Shown here: positions 43,186 to 52,859 of the stretch, in pieces
Numbering within the stretch: position 1 is the first letter of the stretch
How the letters are laid out: each line of letters opens with the position of its first letter
NCBI GenBank assembly: GCA_029565685.1
Contig: JAKQNR010000006.1
Location: 186,001-250,000 of the forward strand
Reading direction: 5' to 3'
DNA: 64,000 nt
From: a bacterium
Lineage (GTDB): Bacteria > Zhuqueibacterota > Zhuqueibacteria > Residuimicrobiales > Residuimicrobiaceae
Made by a program: the position numbers and the translations under genes
Notes under the pieces: generated by a model
Database searches by the model: none
What the model saw: only the letters and a program-made list of their open reading frames with translations
What the model was told of the DNA's origin: nothing

Positions 43186-46047
43186 ATGTCTTCGACTCTC
43201 TTTTCCCCTGAAAAACCGCCCTATCGACAGAACTGTAAAGCCGTCCTGACTTTTCTGGAGGTTGATGCCAAGGCCGGCTTGTCGTCCGAACAAACCAGTA
43301 AACGCCTGGAACGCTTCGGCGCCAATGAATTGCCGCAACCGCCGTCGGAGCCTAAATGGAAAAAATTTCTCGCTCAATTTAAAGACCCGCTCACCGTGCT
43401 GCTGCTGATCGCCACGGTGATCTCGTTCATCGCCTGGATGATCGAGCGCGATTCAGTGATCCCCTTTGAAGCGATCACCATCCTGATCGTGGTCCTCCTC
43501 AACGGCATACTGGGCTATCTGCAGGAAGCCCGTGCCGAGCAGGCCATCGCCGCACTGGCAGCCATGTCGGCTGCGACAGCGCGCGTGCTGCGCAACGGCG
43601 TGCAACAGACCATCCCGGCCCGTGACTTGGTCCCCGGCGATATCCTGCTCATCGAGGAGGGCGACACCATTCCGGCCGACGCGCGGGTGTTGGAATCCGT
43701 CGCGCTCAGAGTGGCGGAAGCGGCGCTCACCGGCGAGAGTGCGCCGGTAAGCAAAGACAGCGCTTCGCTGGACGCAGAAATCGGCATCGGCGACCGGCTG
43801 AACATGCTTTACAGCGGCACCGCGGTCGCCAGCGGCCGCGGCCGCGCCGTGGTGGTCGCCACCGGCGCTGACACCGAGATCGGCAAAATCGCCGACACCC
43901 TGCAGGAGACGGAAAAAGAGAGCACGCCGTTGCAGCGCGAGTTGGCCGGCGTCGGCCGTATGCTGGGCATCACCGTCGTCGCCATCGCCATCATCATCAG
44001 CATCACCATCCTTCTCGTGGAGGACCTCCAAGGGTGGTCCGACATGGTGGACGTGTTATTGCTCGCGGTCTCTTTGGCGGTGGCGGCTGTGCCCGAAGGT
44101 TTGACCGCCATCACCACCATCGTGTTGTCCCTGGGGATGGAGCGCATGGCCAAACGCAACGTGATCGTGCGCAAGCTGAACGCTGTCGAGACCCTTGGGT
44201 CGACTACGGTCATCTGCTCGGACAAAACCGGCACCCTGACCAAAAACGAAATGACCGTGCGCAAAATAGTCACTGCCGGCGGCGAGGTGTCCATCACCGG
44301 TGTGGGCTATGAACCGGCGGGCCATCTGGAGAGCGAGGGAAAACCTCTGGAATCCGGACCTCTGTGGAACGAGGTCCGCTATGCCCTGCGCGCCGCTCAT
44401 CTGGCCAACAACGCGCGGCTGGTCAAGAACAAAGAAAACGTCTGGGCGGTTCAAGGCGATCCCACCGAAGGGGCTCTTCTGGTGGCAGCGCGCAAAGCCG
44501 GCTGGAATGAGGCGGAGCTCTCCGAACGGTTCCCCCGCGTTCACGAGGTTCCGTTCAGCAGCGAACGCAAGTTGATGAGCACTGCGCACAAGGACCTTGA
44601 CAAAGAAGAACGCTATCTGGTAGTCAGCAAGGGCGCGCCGGATGTTCTGCTGGCGCGCTGTTCCCATGTTCGTGCGGGTGAAGAGGTGCAGCCGTTGACC
44701 GAACAGCGGCGTACGGCCATCCTTGCGTCGGTCGAAAAGCTGGCCCACGAGGCCCTGCGTACGCTGGGCGTAGCGTTCCGCACCGTGCATGCAGACAGGA
44801 TCACCGGCGAGATGAACGACGACGAGTTTGAGAACGAGTTCGTCTTTCTCGGCGTGATCGGCATGATCGATCCGCCGCGCGCCGAAGCGGCGGAAGCGGT
44901 TCGGGTTGCAGCCAATGCCGGCGTCCGTTCGGTGATGATCACCGGCGATCATCCCGCCACCGCGGAGGCGATCGCCCTGGAGTTGGGCATCGCCAGCCAA
45001 GGTGATCGCATCGTTTCCGGCGCCGAGCTGCAGAAAATGGACGATAAAGAGCTGAAGGCGGTGGTCCATCAAGCCTCGGTGTACGCCCGGGTGGCGCCGG
45101 AGCACAAGCTGCGCATCGTTCGCGCACTCAAATCGCACGGCGAAATCGTGGCCATGACCGGCGACGGCGTCAACGACGCTCCGGCGCTCAAGAGTGCGGA
45201 CATCGGTCTGGCCATGGGCATCACCGGCACCGATGTCTCCAAAGGGGCGGCGGACATGATCCTCACCGATGACAATTTCGCCAGCATCGTGGCTGCGGTG
45301 GAAGAGGGCCGGGCGATCTTTGCCAACATTCAAAAATTTCTTCGCTACCTGCTTTCATCCAACATCGGCGAAGTCTTCGTCATGTTCTTCGGCGTCATCC
45401 TCGCCGGCTTGATCGGACTTCACGCCGAAGGCGGCTCAGCGGTGGTGGCGCCGCTGCTGGCGGTGCAGATTCTTTGGATCAATCTGCTCACCGATGCCGC
45501 GCCGGCGCTGGCGCTGGGCGTCGATCCGGCTGATAACCGGCTGATGAAGCGGCCGCCGCGCGACCCGCTGACCCACGTGATCACCCGCGACATGTGGATC
45601 GGCATCGTCCTCGTGGGAGCGGTGATGGGCGTCGGCACCCTGCTGGTGATGGATTATTGCCTGCCTGGCGGATGGATCCCCGGGAACGGTGAGGTGCGCT
45701 ACGCCCAGACCATGGCCTTCACCGTGCTGGTCTTTTTCCAGCTGTTCAACGTTTTTAACGCCCGGTCAGGTTATGAGAGCGCGTTTAAAGATCTTTTCAG
45801 CAATCCGTGGATTTGGCGGGCGGTTCTGCTTTCGGCCGTGCTGCAGGCGGTGGTTATCTATATTCCCTTCCTGCAAAAAGCCTTTGGCACTCGGCCGTTG
45901 AGTCTTTCGGACTGGGTGGTCTGCATCGTGGTGTCCAGCAGCGTGTTGTGGGTGCGTGAGATATCCAAAATGCTGTGGCCCAAACGCCAACTCACCGCCG
46001 CAGCAGGGCATGAAACACGGTACACGTTACAGGGGACAGGTGGTTGA
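43186..46047 (+). CDS. P2A-type cation-transporting ATPase (Ca2+ pump-like)
   Basis: 953 residues, normal for P2 ATPases. Cation_ATPase_N (~15-85), actuator TGES loop (AALTGESAPVSK, ~180), phosphorylation site ICSDKTGTLTKNE (D346), KGAPD in the nucleotide domain and MTGDGVNDAPALK (~657-669) in the hinge. Ion-site residues look like Ca2+ pumps: PEGL in M4, SSNIGEVF in M5 (Asn and Glu) and INLLTDAAPALALG in M6 (Asn, Thr, Asp). In M8 the Glu of SERCA is a Gln (VLVFFQLFNVFNAR), as in single-site pumps, so one Ca2+ (or Mn2+) per cycle is likely (inference). A probable operator overlaps its promoter. Confidence 0.92.
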   Translation: MSSTLFSPEKPPYRQNCKAVLTFLEVDAKAGLSSEQTSKRLERFGANELPQPPSEPKWKKFLAQFKDPLTVLLLIATVISFIAWMIERDSVIPFEAITILIVVLLNGILGYLQEARAEQAIAALAAMSAATARVLRNGVQQTIPARDLVPGDILLIEEGDTIPADARVLESVALRVAEAALTGESAPVSKDSASLDAEIGIGDRLNMLYSGTAVASGRGRAVVVATGADTEIGKIADTLQETEKESTPLQRELAGVGRMLGITVVAIAIIISITILLVEDLQGWSDMVDVLLLAVSLAVAAVPEGLTAITTIVLSLGMERMAKRNVIVRKLNAVETLGSTTVICSDKTGTLTKNEMTVRKIVTAGGEVSITGVGYEPAGHLESEGKPLESGPLWNEVRYALRAAHLANNARLVKNKENVWAVQGDPTEGALLVAARKAGWNEAELSERFPRVHEVPFSSERKLMSTAHKDLDKEERYLVVSKGAPDVLLARCSHVRAGEEVQPLTEQRRTAILASVEKLAHEALRTLGVAFRTVHADRITGEMNDDEFENEFVFLGVIGMIDPPRAEAAEAVRVAANAGVRSVMITGDHPATAEAIALELGIASQGDRIVSGAELQKMDDKELKAVVHQASVYARVAPEHKLRIVRALKSHGEIVAMTGDGVNDAPALKSADIGLAMGITGTDVSKGAADMILTDDNFASIVAAVEEGRAIFANIQKFLRYLLSSNIGEVFVMFFGVILAGLIGLHAEGGSAVVAPLLAVQILWINLLTDAAPALALGVDPADNRLMKRPPRDPLTHVITRDMWIGIVLVGAVMGVGTLLVMDYCLPGGWIPGNGEVRYAQTMAFTVLVFFQLFNVFNARSGYESAFKDLFSNPWIWRAVLLSAVLQAVVIYIPFLQKAFGTRPLSLSDWVVCIVVSSSVLWVREISKMLWPKRQLTAAAGHETRYTLQGTGG

Positions 46048-46158
46048 AAATGACGGTTGGAACGCTCCCTGCTGCAACCGTCAAAGGCAAAACCGATAAA
46101 AGCAACCGTTTCGATATAACCCTTGGATTGGCACTTCATTCCTAACATGGAGGTTCGC

Positions 46159-47355
46159 ATGAGCGTCAAAGTGCGTCTTGGAATCATGATGTTTTTACAG
46201 TATGCGATTTGGGGCGCCTGGTCTCCGGTGCTGTCCGCGTATCTGGAAAACACGCTTCATTTCACCGGCATGCAGATCGGCATCATCTACAGCCTGCTGC
46301 CTTTGGCCACGATTATCTCGCCGTTCATCGGCGGACAACTCGCCGACCGCTACTTTTCCAGCGAAAAAGTGATCGCCGTATTGCAGCTCATCGGCGGACT
46401 GCTGCTGATCTACATCTCACGGCTGACCGACTATACCTCGATGATGTGGTTGTTCTTCCTCTATTCCCTGCTCTACGCTCCGACCATGGCGCTGACCAAC
46501 TCGATCGCCTTCATCAACATGAAAGATTCTGAAAAAGAGTTCGGTCAAGTGCGCGTTTGGGGCACCATCGGCTGGATCGCCGCAGGCCTGGCTCTCGCCG
46601 GCTGGCGCTATCTTGGTTCCGCGCCGGGCGCCGACACCCTGCTTCTTGCCGGTATTTTCTCGCTCATCCTGGGCGTTCAGGCCTTCACCCTTCCGCATAC
46701 GCCGCCGCAAAAGAACGCCGCCAAACCCTGGGCGTTTATTGAAGCGCTCAAAATGCTCAAAGATAAAAACGTCCTCGTCTTTACCATCATCGCTTTTGTC
46801 GTGGCCACGGAATTGATGTTCTACTATGTCTTGACAGCCCCGTTCCTGGTGTCGGAAAAAATCGGCGTTTCTTCCAACTCGATCTCCGCTGTGATGGTCA
46901 TCGCCCAGGCTGCAGAGATCCTGGTCCTGGCTTTTCTCCTTCCCTGGGCTCTGCCCAAATACGGCATCCGTACCGTACTGACCATCGGCATTCTTGCCTG
47001 GCCGATCCGTTACATCATCTTTGCCATCGGCTCGCCGGCCTGGCTGGTGATCGCCTCCCTGGCGCTGCATGGATTTTGTTTTGTCTTTTTCTTTGCCGCA
47101 GCGTTTATCTATTTTGACACCATTGCCCCAAGCGATATCCGCAATTCCGCTCAGAGCTTTATCACCCTGGTGACCTATGGTCTGGGCAATTACGTCGGCA
47201 GCCTCTTTGCCGGCTGGATCAAGTCCATGTTCACCACTCCAGAGGGCGTCACCAACTGGACCAACGTCTTTCTCGTCCCCTGCGCGCTGACCATCCTGTG
47301 CGCTGTGGCGTTTATGGCCTTGTTCAAAACCGATGCCGCCAAGGCGAAAAGTTGA
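46159..47355 (+). CDS. NupG-like MFS nucleoside permease
   Basis: About 398 residues from ATG 46159, which follows GGAGG (46149-46153); ATGs at 46123 and 46147 lack a site. The N-terminus RLGIMMFLQYAIWGAWSPVLSAYL and the block EFGQVRVWGTIGWIAAG match the Nuc_H_symport family (H+-coupled nucleoside transporters such as NupG/XapB). About 12 helices. It stands 111 bp after the ATPase gene and is followed by a strong terminator. Confidence 0.85.
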   Translation: MSVKVRLGIMMFLQYAIWGAWSPVLSAYLENTLHFTGMQIGIIYSLLPLATIISPFIGGQLADRYFSSEKVIAVLQLIGGLLLIYISRLTDYTSMMWLFFLYSLLYAPTMALTNSIAFINMKDSEKEFGQVRVWGTIGWIAAGLALAGWRYLGSAPGADTLLLAGIFSLILGVQAFTLPHTPPQKNAAKPWAFIEALKMLKDKNVLVFTIIAFVVATELMFYYVLTAPFLVSEKIGVSSNSISAVMVIAQAAEILVLAFLLPWALPKYGIRTVLTIGILAWPIRYIIFAIGSPAWLVIASLALHGFCFVFFFAAAFIYFDTIAPSDIRNSAQSFITLVTYGLGNYVGSLFAGWIKSMFTTPEGVTNWTNVFLVPCALTILCAVAFMALFKTDAAKAKS

Positions 47356-47420
47356 CGCCAAAAATCTGAGGACAGCCTGTGCCCGCCTGATCAACCACAC
47401 CAAAGATCATCGGTAAATTA

Positions 47421-47460
47421 AAAATCGGGGCTGCTGTATATAACAGCAGCCCCGATTTTT
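47421..47460. terminator. Strong bidirectional intrinsic terminator
   Basis: A perfect 16-bp stem: AAAATCGGGGCTGCTG (47421-47436) and its complement (47444-47459) around a 7-nt loop, flanked by A and T runs on both strands. It ends the NupG-like gene on the plus strand and could end a minus-strand transcript starting near 47570. Confidence 0.9.
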
Positions 47461-47757
47461 ATTACCATATTGAAATTCCCCAGCCTTGCCGACGACGAAA
47501 ACGTCGAGGCAATCGACATAGCAGTCGAAAAGAAAGGGCAACACCCCATCAGGTCGCTGCTTTTTAGTGATTAAAAATCAATATATTGCCCAGAGAACCC
47601 CAATTTTGGTACGCTCATTGCAAATCTCCTATGACCGACATCCAGGCCAGCTGAATGTGCTGCCTGTCCCATCTTCACAAACGAGCAATCCCTAATGGCA
47701 TGAATTATGCTGATTTTCCACCTTGATTTGTTTTGCATACTAGATAGAGAAAAACCA
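47461..47757. other. Structured intergenic region before the EPS operon, no gene seen
   Basis: About 300 bp without a credible coding frame. A hairpin TTGCC-GA-CGACG-AAAA-CGTCG-A-GGCAA lies at 47486-47512. A second stem AGCAG-T-CGA (47520-47528) pairs with TCG-CTGCT (47554-47561), running into TTTTT (47561-47565). These could be part of a leader or of a small RNA of ~100-150 nt on either strand. The rest, to 47757, is AT-rich and should hold the operon promoter, which I cannot place confidently. Confidence 0.35.
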
Positions 47758-50700
47758 ATGCGGACATTGATTTACAAATTTATTTTTTTAATGGTGTTAG
47801 CCCTAGCTGCAGGAAGCCCGCTGCTGCCGCAGAGCCCCTGCCTGAGCCTCGATCCTGTGCCGGAAACGATCAATGCGATTCGCTTTGATCCATCCTATTA
47901 TTACAACGCTCCCGAGCGCGTCAACGTTCTGGCTGATAACCTCGTGCAGCGATGGCGGGCGAACGGCGTCACTACAGTCTTTTATAAAGCCTATGATCCG
48001 GCCTATGGCGCCAAGTACCGGACCGATTACGACCTCAACGTTGAAGCGGATTACGGCCGCCAGAATCTGCTGAAACATATGATCAATGCCTGCTCAAGTC
48101 ATGGCATTCAGATCATGGCATGGATTCCTGCCTTTCAGCACAAAGCGGCATGGGAGAAACATCCACAATGGCGGGTTAAAAATGCAGACGGCAGCGATTA
48201 CCGCCTCAATAGTCAGAGCTATCCGCTCTGCGCCGCCAATCCAGAGGTGCGCGACTGGTGGCTTGGCTTTATAGGCGACCTGCTGGACAACTATCCAGGG
48301 CTGGCAGGGGTGGACATCGGCGAGCCGGTGGTCGCTTGGCAGAGCGCCCATTGCTCCTGCGCCTCCTGCACACGGCAAAAAACAGAAATAGGCTGGAATG
48401 ACGTCTCTGCCCTCGGACTGAATAAAACGCTGCTGGCTGGATTTGAACTCATCCACTCCTATCAAAAGATCGCTTGCGTCACCTCTGTGGTCAGCCCGAA
48501 AGCCGATGGCAGCCTCTATACGCCGGCTGAGCAGCGCGGCTATACCGGCTTTGACCTGAACGCTTTGCTCGATAGCGAGAACCGACCGAATTGGATCAGC
48601 CTCGAGCTGATGTGGCAACAATGGGCCGATCTTTACCAAAATCCTGCTCTCTTCTCACCAGACTGGATTAGGCAGGCGGCTGCGATTGTAAAAAATCAGG
48701 TGGCCGAACGCAGCCGCGTGCTCGCACACCTCGAGTTGACGCCTTTTGGCCGACAGGGGGTGGATGCCGCCCAATTGAAGCAAAGCATGCTGGCCGCCAA
48801 AGAAGCAGGCGTGGTTGACCTCGACCTCTACGACAGCCACCAGATCGATCGTGATGAAGCCTGGCCAACAGTCCGAGAGGGGTTCCACCGGCAGATCGTC
48901 CGCCGCGCTCTTATCGTCAGCGATCCCCTCGGTGAAAACGACGCACGCCAGGTGGCAGGCCTGCTCAGCCATTTCCAAACCGAGACAGAAATTTTTCTTC
49001 TGCCGGACGATGGCGGTTATGTTCCCGGGAAAATGCAAAATCAGGACCTGCTTTTTTACATCGGTGTTGATCCGAAATTCAGTATTCCCAAATCCTTTCT
49101 GCAGGAGGCCGCAGCCTTTGACGGCATCCTCGCCTGGATCCATTTCGGCATCGATCAGTACTTGAAGCAATCCGGAGCAGCGGACTACGGCATTCAGTAT
49201 GCCGGCTCGGCCTTTGATTCCTCGTGGAACCGCGTGCGCTACAAATCAGCCATGCTATTCAAACAGGATCCGGACTTCAACCGGCTTTTGATTCAGGACA
49301 GCAGTCGATGCAAGGTCCATGCGTGGTTGGAAAACGGCAGCGAACGTATACCCTACGCCGTGCACAGCGGCAACCTTTGGTACTTTGCCGACCTGACCAC
49401 CGCTTTTGTGCTGGAAGGCGGAAGCTACATCGTCTTTGCCGATCTGCTGCACGATATCGTCGGACAAAACCACCGATCCAATCCGCTCGCCATGGTGCGC
49501 ATCGAAGACCTGTCGCCGCTCTCGGATGTCGTTTCCTTACGGCGCATCGCCGACTACCTGTCCAGCCAGAACGTTCCCTTTTCCATCTCGCTGGTTCCCT
49601 TTTATCTCGATCCGGCGAACAACACCGCCGCCTCGCTCTCTGATCAGCCGGAATTCGTCAAAACGATCCAGTATATGGTGCGTAAAGGCGGGGTGATCGT
49701 CATGCACGGCAACACCCACCAGTATCGCGGCGAGACCACCTCGGATTACGAGTTCTGGGATATGATGAACGACGGCCCGCTGTTCTCCGATTCGCGCGAA
49801 TATGTGCGCGAACGGCTCGAATCGGGCATGGAAGAGCTGGCGAAAAACGGTCTGTTTCCGGTCACATGGGAGACGCCGCATTACGGCGCCTCGCAGCTCG
49901 ACTATGCGGTAATCAACGGATATTTCACTTCCGCCTATGAACGCCGTCAGACCATCGATCTGCACGGATCCGATCAACTGGTTCCGTGGTTGATCTACCG
50001 CCACGCGGCAGGCGGCAAAATCATTCCCGAAAATCTGGGCTATATTCCGCTCAGTCGGCAAGAGGCCGGACCGCTGCTGCAGGCGGCGCGCAACCATCTG
50101 GCGCTGCGCGACGGCATCGCCAGCTTCTTTTTTCACCCCTTTGTCGATCTCAACGTGCTGAAAGACATCATCCCGCGAATGAAACAAATGGGCTATCGTT
50201 TCACCGACCCGCGCCATACCAGCCAACAGGTCCGCGGAAAAACTTTTCGCGTTCTCACCGGCAGCGGCGACATCGAGTTGCCGCTCACCTCCCCCTATGT
50301 GCGCGAATTTTTTCTGGATCCTCATGGCGCGATCCACGATGAAACCCTTTCAACCCGACCGGCCAACGACACCCTGCGCAAGACGATCTCGACGCCTGAG
50401 GGATGGATCTATGTCGCGCAATCCGTAGCCGCGAAACCGAAAGGACGGGTCGCTGATTTTCTCGCCGACGTGACTAACCGAATGCCGAGATCAGTCGATT
50501 ATTTTGCAGCAAGCCGACCGTTAGCCGTTCCGAATGGACAACCCATCCGCATGGCGTTGCTTTATGACCGTGAAGCGAAGGGAAGAGCAGCCAGGGATCA
50601 GGATAATTGGCAACGGGCGTTGGTCAGTGTGGGCTTGGACGCCCAGCAGCTGCAGGTCGATGAATTTTTCACCGTGCCGGAGGGCGCTAACCTGATCCTG

Positions 50701-52761
50701 GTCCCGCATGCTGCGGCGCTCAAGCTGACGCAGCAGCAGGTCCTGCTGCTTGTGCGCACCGTGCAGAACGGCGCCCACCTGATTCTCGAACGGCCTTCGA
50801 ATCTCAGCGCCGCCATCGGCATAACCCTGAAGGACAGCCTTTGCGCGGTGGCTTCGATTGTGGATGAATACTATCCCACCGTAGCGATCCAGTGGAGTTC
50901 GACGGATACACTGACCAAGTTCGAGACCGAATTCGATTATATCACCTATGCCTCGGAGCCGGTGTCCGGCAACCCGGTGGTGATCGGCGGCGATTACGGC
51001 AACGGCCGGTATCTCTATTGGGCAACCTTTTTCGATCCGGACAGCGAAGGAGGATTCGGCCGTTTCCCCTTTGTGATGGAGATGCTGCGCTATCACTTTG
51101 GACTCCAGCCGCTGGTCCGCCGCGACGCCGTAGAAATCTATTTTGATCCCGGCTCGCGCGAGGACATCAGCATTGAAGATCTGATCAAACTTTGGCGCAA
51201 GAACGGAGTGCGCATTATCAATGTCGCGGGTTGGCACAGCTATCGCGACTATACCTACGAGTACGGTCGTCTCATTGAATTGGCGCATCTCAACGCCATG
51301 AGCGTCTATCTCTGGCTGGAGCTGCCGCATGTCTCGGACAAATTCTGGTTGGATCACCCCCCATGGCGCGAGCAGAATGCACTAGGGGCGGACATCGACA
51401 CCTCCGCCGCTCACTGGCGTCGTCCCATGGCGCTCAACCTGCCTGAATGCCGTGAAGCGGTTATGGCTGAGCTGCGCGCCATCCTGATGGCCCATGACTG
51501 GGACGGAATCAATCTGGCGGAATTGTATTATGACTCAGCGGCCGGGCCGGCGGACCCGAAATGGTTCACGCCGATGAATTCCGGCTTTCGCCAGGAGTTC
51601 AGCCGACGCCACGGATTTGATCCCCTGAGCTTGTTCACCCCCCACTCCAGTCGTCACTGGAGGCAAGATCCCAAAGCGCTGGAAGCACTCTATGAATTGC
51701 GCCGTGAACAAATCATCGATCAACACCGCAGGTTTTTGGAATTTTTCAAAAACCTGGAAAAAGAAAAAAACTCGGTTTGGAAGATCATCGTCACCACTCT
51801 GGACGACGCCATGGCCCCCGAAGCGGCTGCGCATATGGCGGTGAACACCTCTGCCATCGCCGCCCTGAGCCGCGAAACGCCCTTTACGCTCCAATTAGAG
51901 GAACCGCCGCAAGCGAATCCGACCAGTCCCGAAGAATATGTGGGAATGATCCGCCGCGGTCAGGCCTACACTGGGGGCGAGCCGCCCATGACAACCATCA
52001 ATCTCGTACAGCGGCCTCTGCGCGCCGATCTGGTGACCCGACAGATCACTGGATTGGAGCTCTACCGGACCATCCAGCAATGCCAGAATCAAAACGCAAA
52101 AGTCGCTTTCAATTCTGAGGCCAGTCTTTATGATGTAGACAGCGGCTATCTGGCCATGGCGCTGGCATCGGCGACGCGTGAATCGCTGGCCACCGCTGTC
52201 TGGCACTTGGATGCGGCGACGCCGGTCTCTCTGTTGCTGGACGCCAAACGCCATCAGAATGTTTTGGTGGATGGCGAGGTTTGGCCTGCATACCATCGCG
52301 GCCGTTTGCTGCTGCCTTCCGGAAAACACCGCATCGAGCCCATGAACCGAACCTCCTCGCTGTTCAAGGGATTCTGGTCAGAGGCAAGGCTGGTCGCTTT
52401 GTCCGGAGACTTGCTGGAAGTAAAAAAGGTGCTGCGCGGCCTTGACTTGCGTTACCGGAGTGAAACCGTCAACCATGTGGTGTTGAACGAAAGACCGCAT
52501 GCCATCACCGTCGATGGCCGGCGACTGCGGACCGCGGTGACGCGCGGCGAACTCGGATATGCCTTCGCTCTGCCGGCGGGGGAACACAGCGCGGTGATCC
52601 ATACCAGCAGCCGAACCACCCAGGCGATCAAACAGACAAGCCTGGTGCTCTCCGGCGTCATCGCCGTCGGCGGTATGGTGTTCGGTTCCATTCTCGGATT
52701 TCTCTACTTGAAAAATTCGCGCCTGCGAAGAAAAAAATCAAAACACAACGCAGCTTCCTGA
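47758..52761 (+). CDS. Giant membrane-anchored polysaccharide deacetylase (DUF2334) with two glycosidase-like TIM barrels
   Basis: About 1667 residues from ATG 47758 (signal peptide MRTLIYKFIFLMVLALAAGS); the frame opens at 47707. In order: a PgaB/GH153- or GHL10-like TIM barrel (~40-370; LVQRWRANGVTTVFYKAYDPAY, IQIMAWIPAF, LAGVDIGEPV); a GATase-like Rossmann domain (~385-570); a DUF2334 deacetylase with metal ligands D584 (VRIEDLSP) and H650/H654 (HGNTHQY), followed by WETPHYGAS; a second Rossmann domain (~810-1120); a second barrel (~1124-1420; LIKLWRKNGVRIINVAGW, WDGINLAEL); a beta-rich part; and a TM helix (~1626-1648) with a basic tail. Signal peptide and tail place it in the periplasm, tethered to the inner membrane. 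It would deacetylate and cut or bind a nascent exopolysaccharide made by the next gene's synthase. Confidence 0.82.
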   Translation: MRTLIYKFIFLMVLALAAGSPLLPQSPCLSLDPVPETINAIRFDPSYYYNAPERVNVLADNLVQRWRANGVTTVFYKAYDPAYGAKYRTDYDLNVEADYGRQNLLKHMINACSSHGIQIMAWIPAFQHKAAWEKHPQWRVKNADGSDYRLNSQSYPLCAANPEVRDWWLGFIGDLLDNYPGLAGVDIGEPVVAWQSAHCSCASCTRQKTEIGWNDVSALGLNKTLLAGFELIHSYQKIACVTSVVSPKADGSLYTPAEQRGYTGFDLNALLDSENRPNWISLELMWQQWADLYQNPALFSPDWIRQAAAIVKNQVAERSRVLAHLELTPFGRQGVDAAQLKQSMLAAKEAGVVDLDLYDSHQIDRDEAWPTVREGFHRQIVRRALIVSDPLGENDARQVAGLLSHFQTETEIFLLPDDGGYVPGKMQNQDLLFYIGVDPKFSIPKSFLQEAAAFDGILAWIHFGIDQYLKQSGAADYGIQYAGSAFDSSWNRVRYKSAMLFKQDPDFNRLLIQDSSRCKVHAWLENGSERIPYAVHSGNLWYFADLTTAFVLEGGSYIVFADLLHDIVGQNHRSNPLAMVRIEDLSPLSDVVSLRRIADYLSSQNVPFSISLVPFYLDPANNTAASLSDQPEFVKTIQYMVRKGGVIVMHGNTHQYRGETTSDYEFWDMMNDGPLFSDSREYVRERLESGMEELAKNGLFPVTWETPHYGASQLDYAVINGYFTSAYERRQTIDLHGSDQLVPWLIYRHAAGGKIIPENLGYIPLSRQEAGPLLQAARNHLALRDGIASFFFHPFVDLNVLKDIIPRMKQMGYRFTDPRHTSQQVRGKTFRVLTGSGDIELPLTSPYVREFFLDPHGAIHDETLSTRPANDTLRKTISTPEGWIYVAQSVAAKPKGRVADFLADVTNRMPRSVDYFAASRPLAVPNGQPIRMALLYDREAKGRAARDQDNWQRALVSVGLDAQQLQVDEFFTVPEGANLILVPHAAALKLTQQQVLLLVRTVQNGAHLILERPSNLSAAIGITLKDSLCAVASIVDEYYPTVAIQWSSTDTLTKFETEFDYITYASEPVSGNPVVIGGDYGNGRYLYWATFFDPDSEGGFGRFPFVMEMLRYHFGLQPLVRRDAVEIYFDPGSREDISIEDLIKLWRKNGVRIINVAGWHSYRDYTYEYGRLIELAHLNAMSVYLWLELPHVSDKFWLDHPPWREQNALGADIDTSAAHWRRPMALNLPECREAVMAELRAILMAHDWDGINLAELYYDSAAGPADPKWFTPMNSGFRQEFSRRHGFDPLSLFTPHSSRHWRQDPKALEALYELRREQIIDQHRRFLEFFKNLEKEKNSVWKIIVTTLDDAMAPEAAAHMAVNTSAIAALSRETPFTLQLEEPPQANPTSPEEYVGMIRRGQAYTGGEPPMTTINLVQRPLRADLVTRQITGLELYRTIQQCQNQNAKVAFNSEASLYDVDSGYLAMALASATRESLATAVWHLDAATPVSLLLDAKRHQNVLVDGEVWPAYHRGRLLLPSGKHRIEPMNRTSSLFKGFWSEARLVALSGDLLEVKKVLRGLDLRYRSETVNHVVLNERPHAITVDGRRLRTAVTRGELGYAFALPAGEHSAVIHTSSRTTQAIKQTSLVLSGVIAVGGMVFGSILGFLYLKNSRLRRKKSKHNAAS

Positions 52762-52859
52762 AAAAACAGTAGAAATTCCATCTCTTCAGGGCCGCCGGGC
52801 TGATCCATTCTTTTAGGATAGGCTATCGGCAGCCCAGGCATTTAAGTTCGGAGGCGCCT

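Noticed and set aside
44056-45333. 425-residue minus-strand frame opposite the P-type ATPase gene
   Set aside because: Gly/Arg/His-rich shadow of a gene with all P-type ATPase motifs intact.
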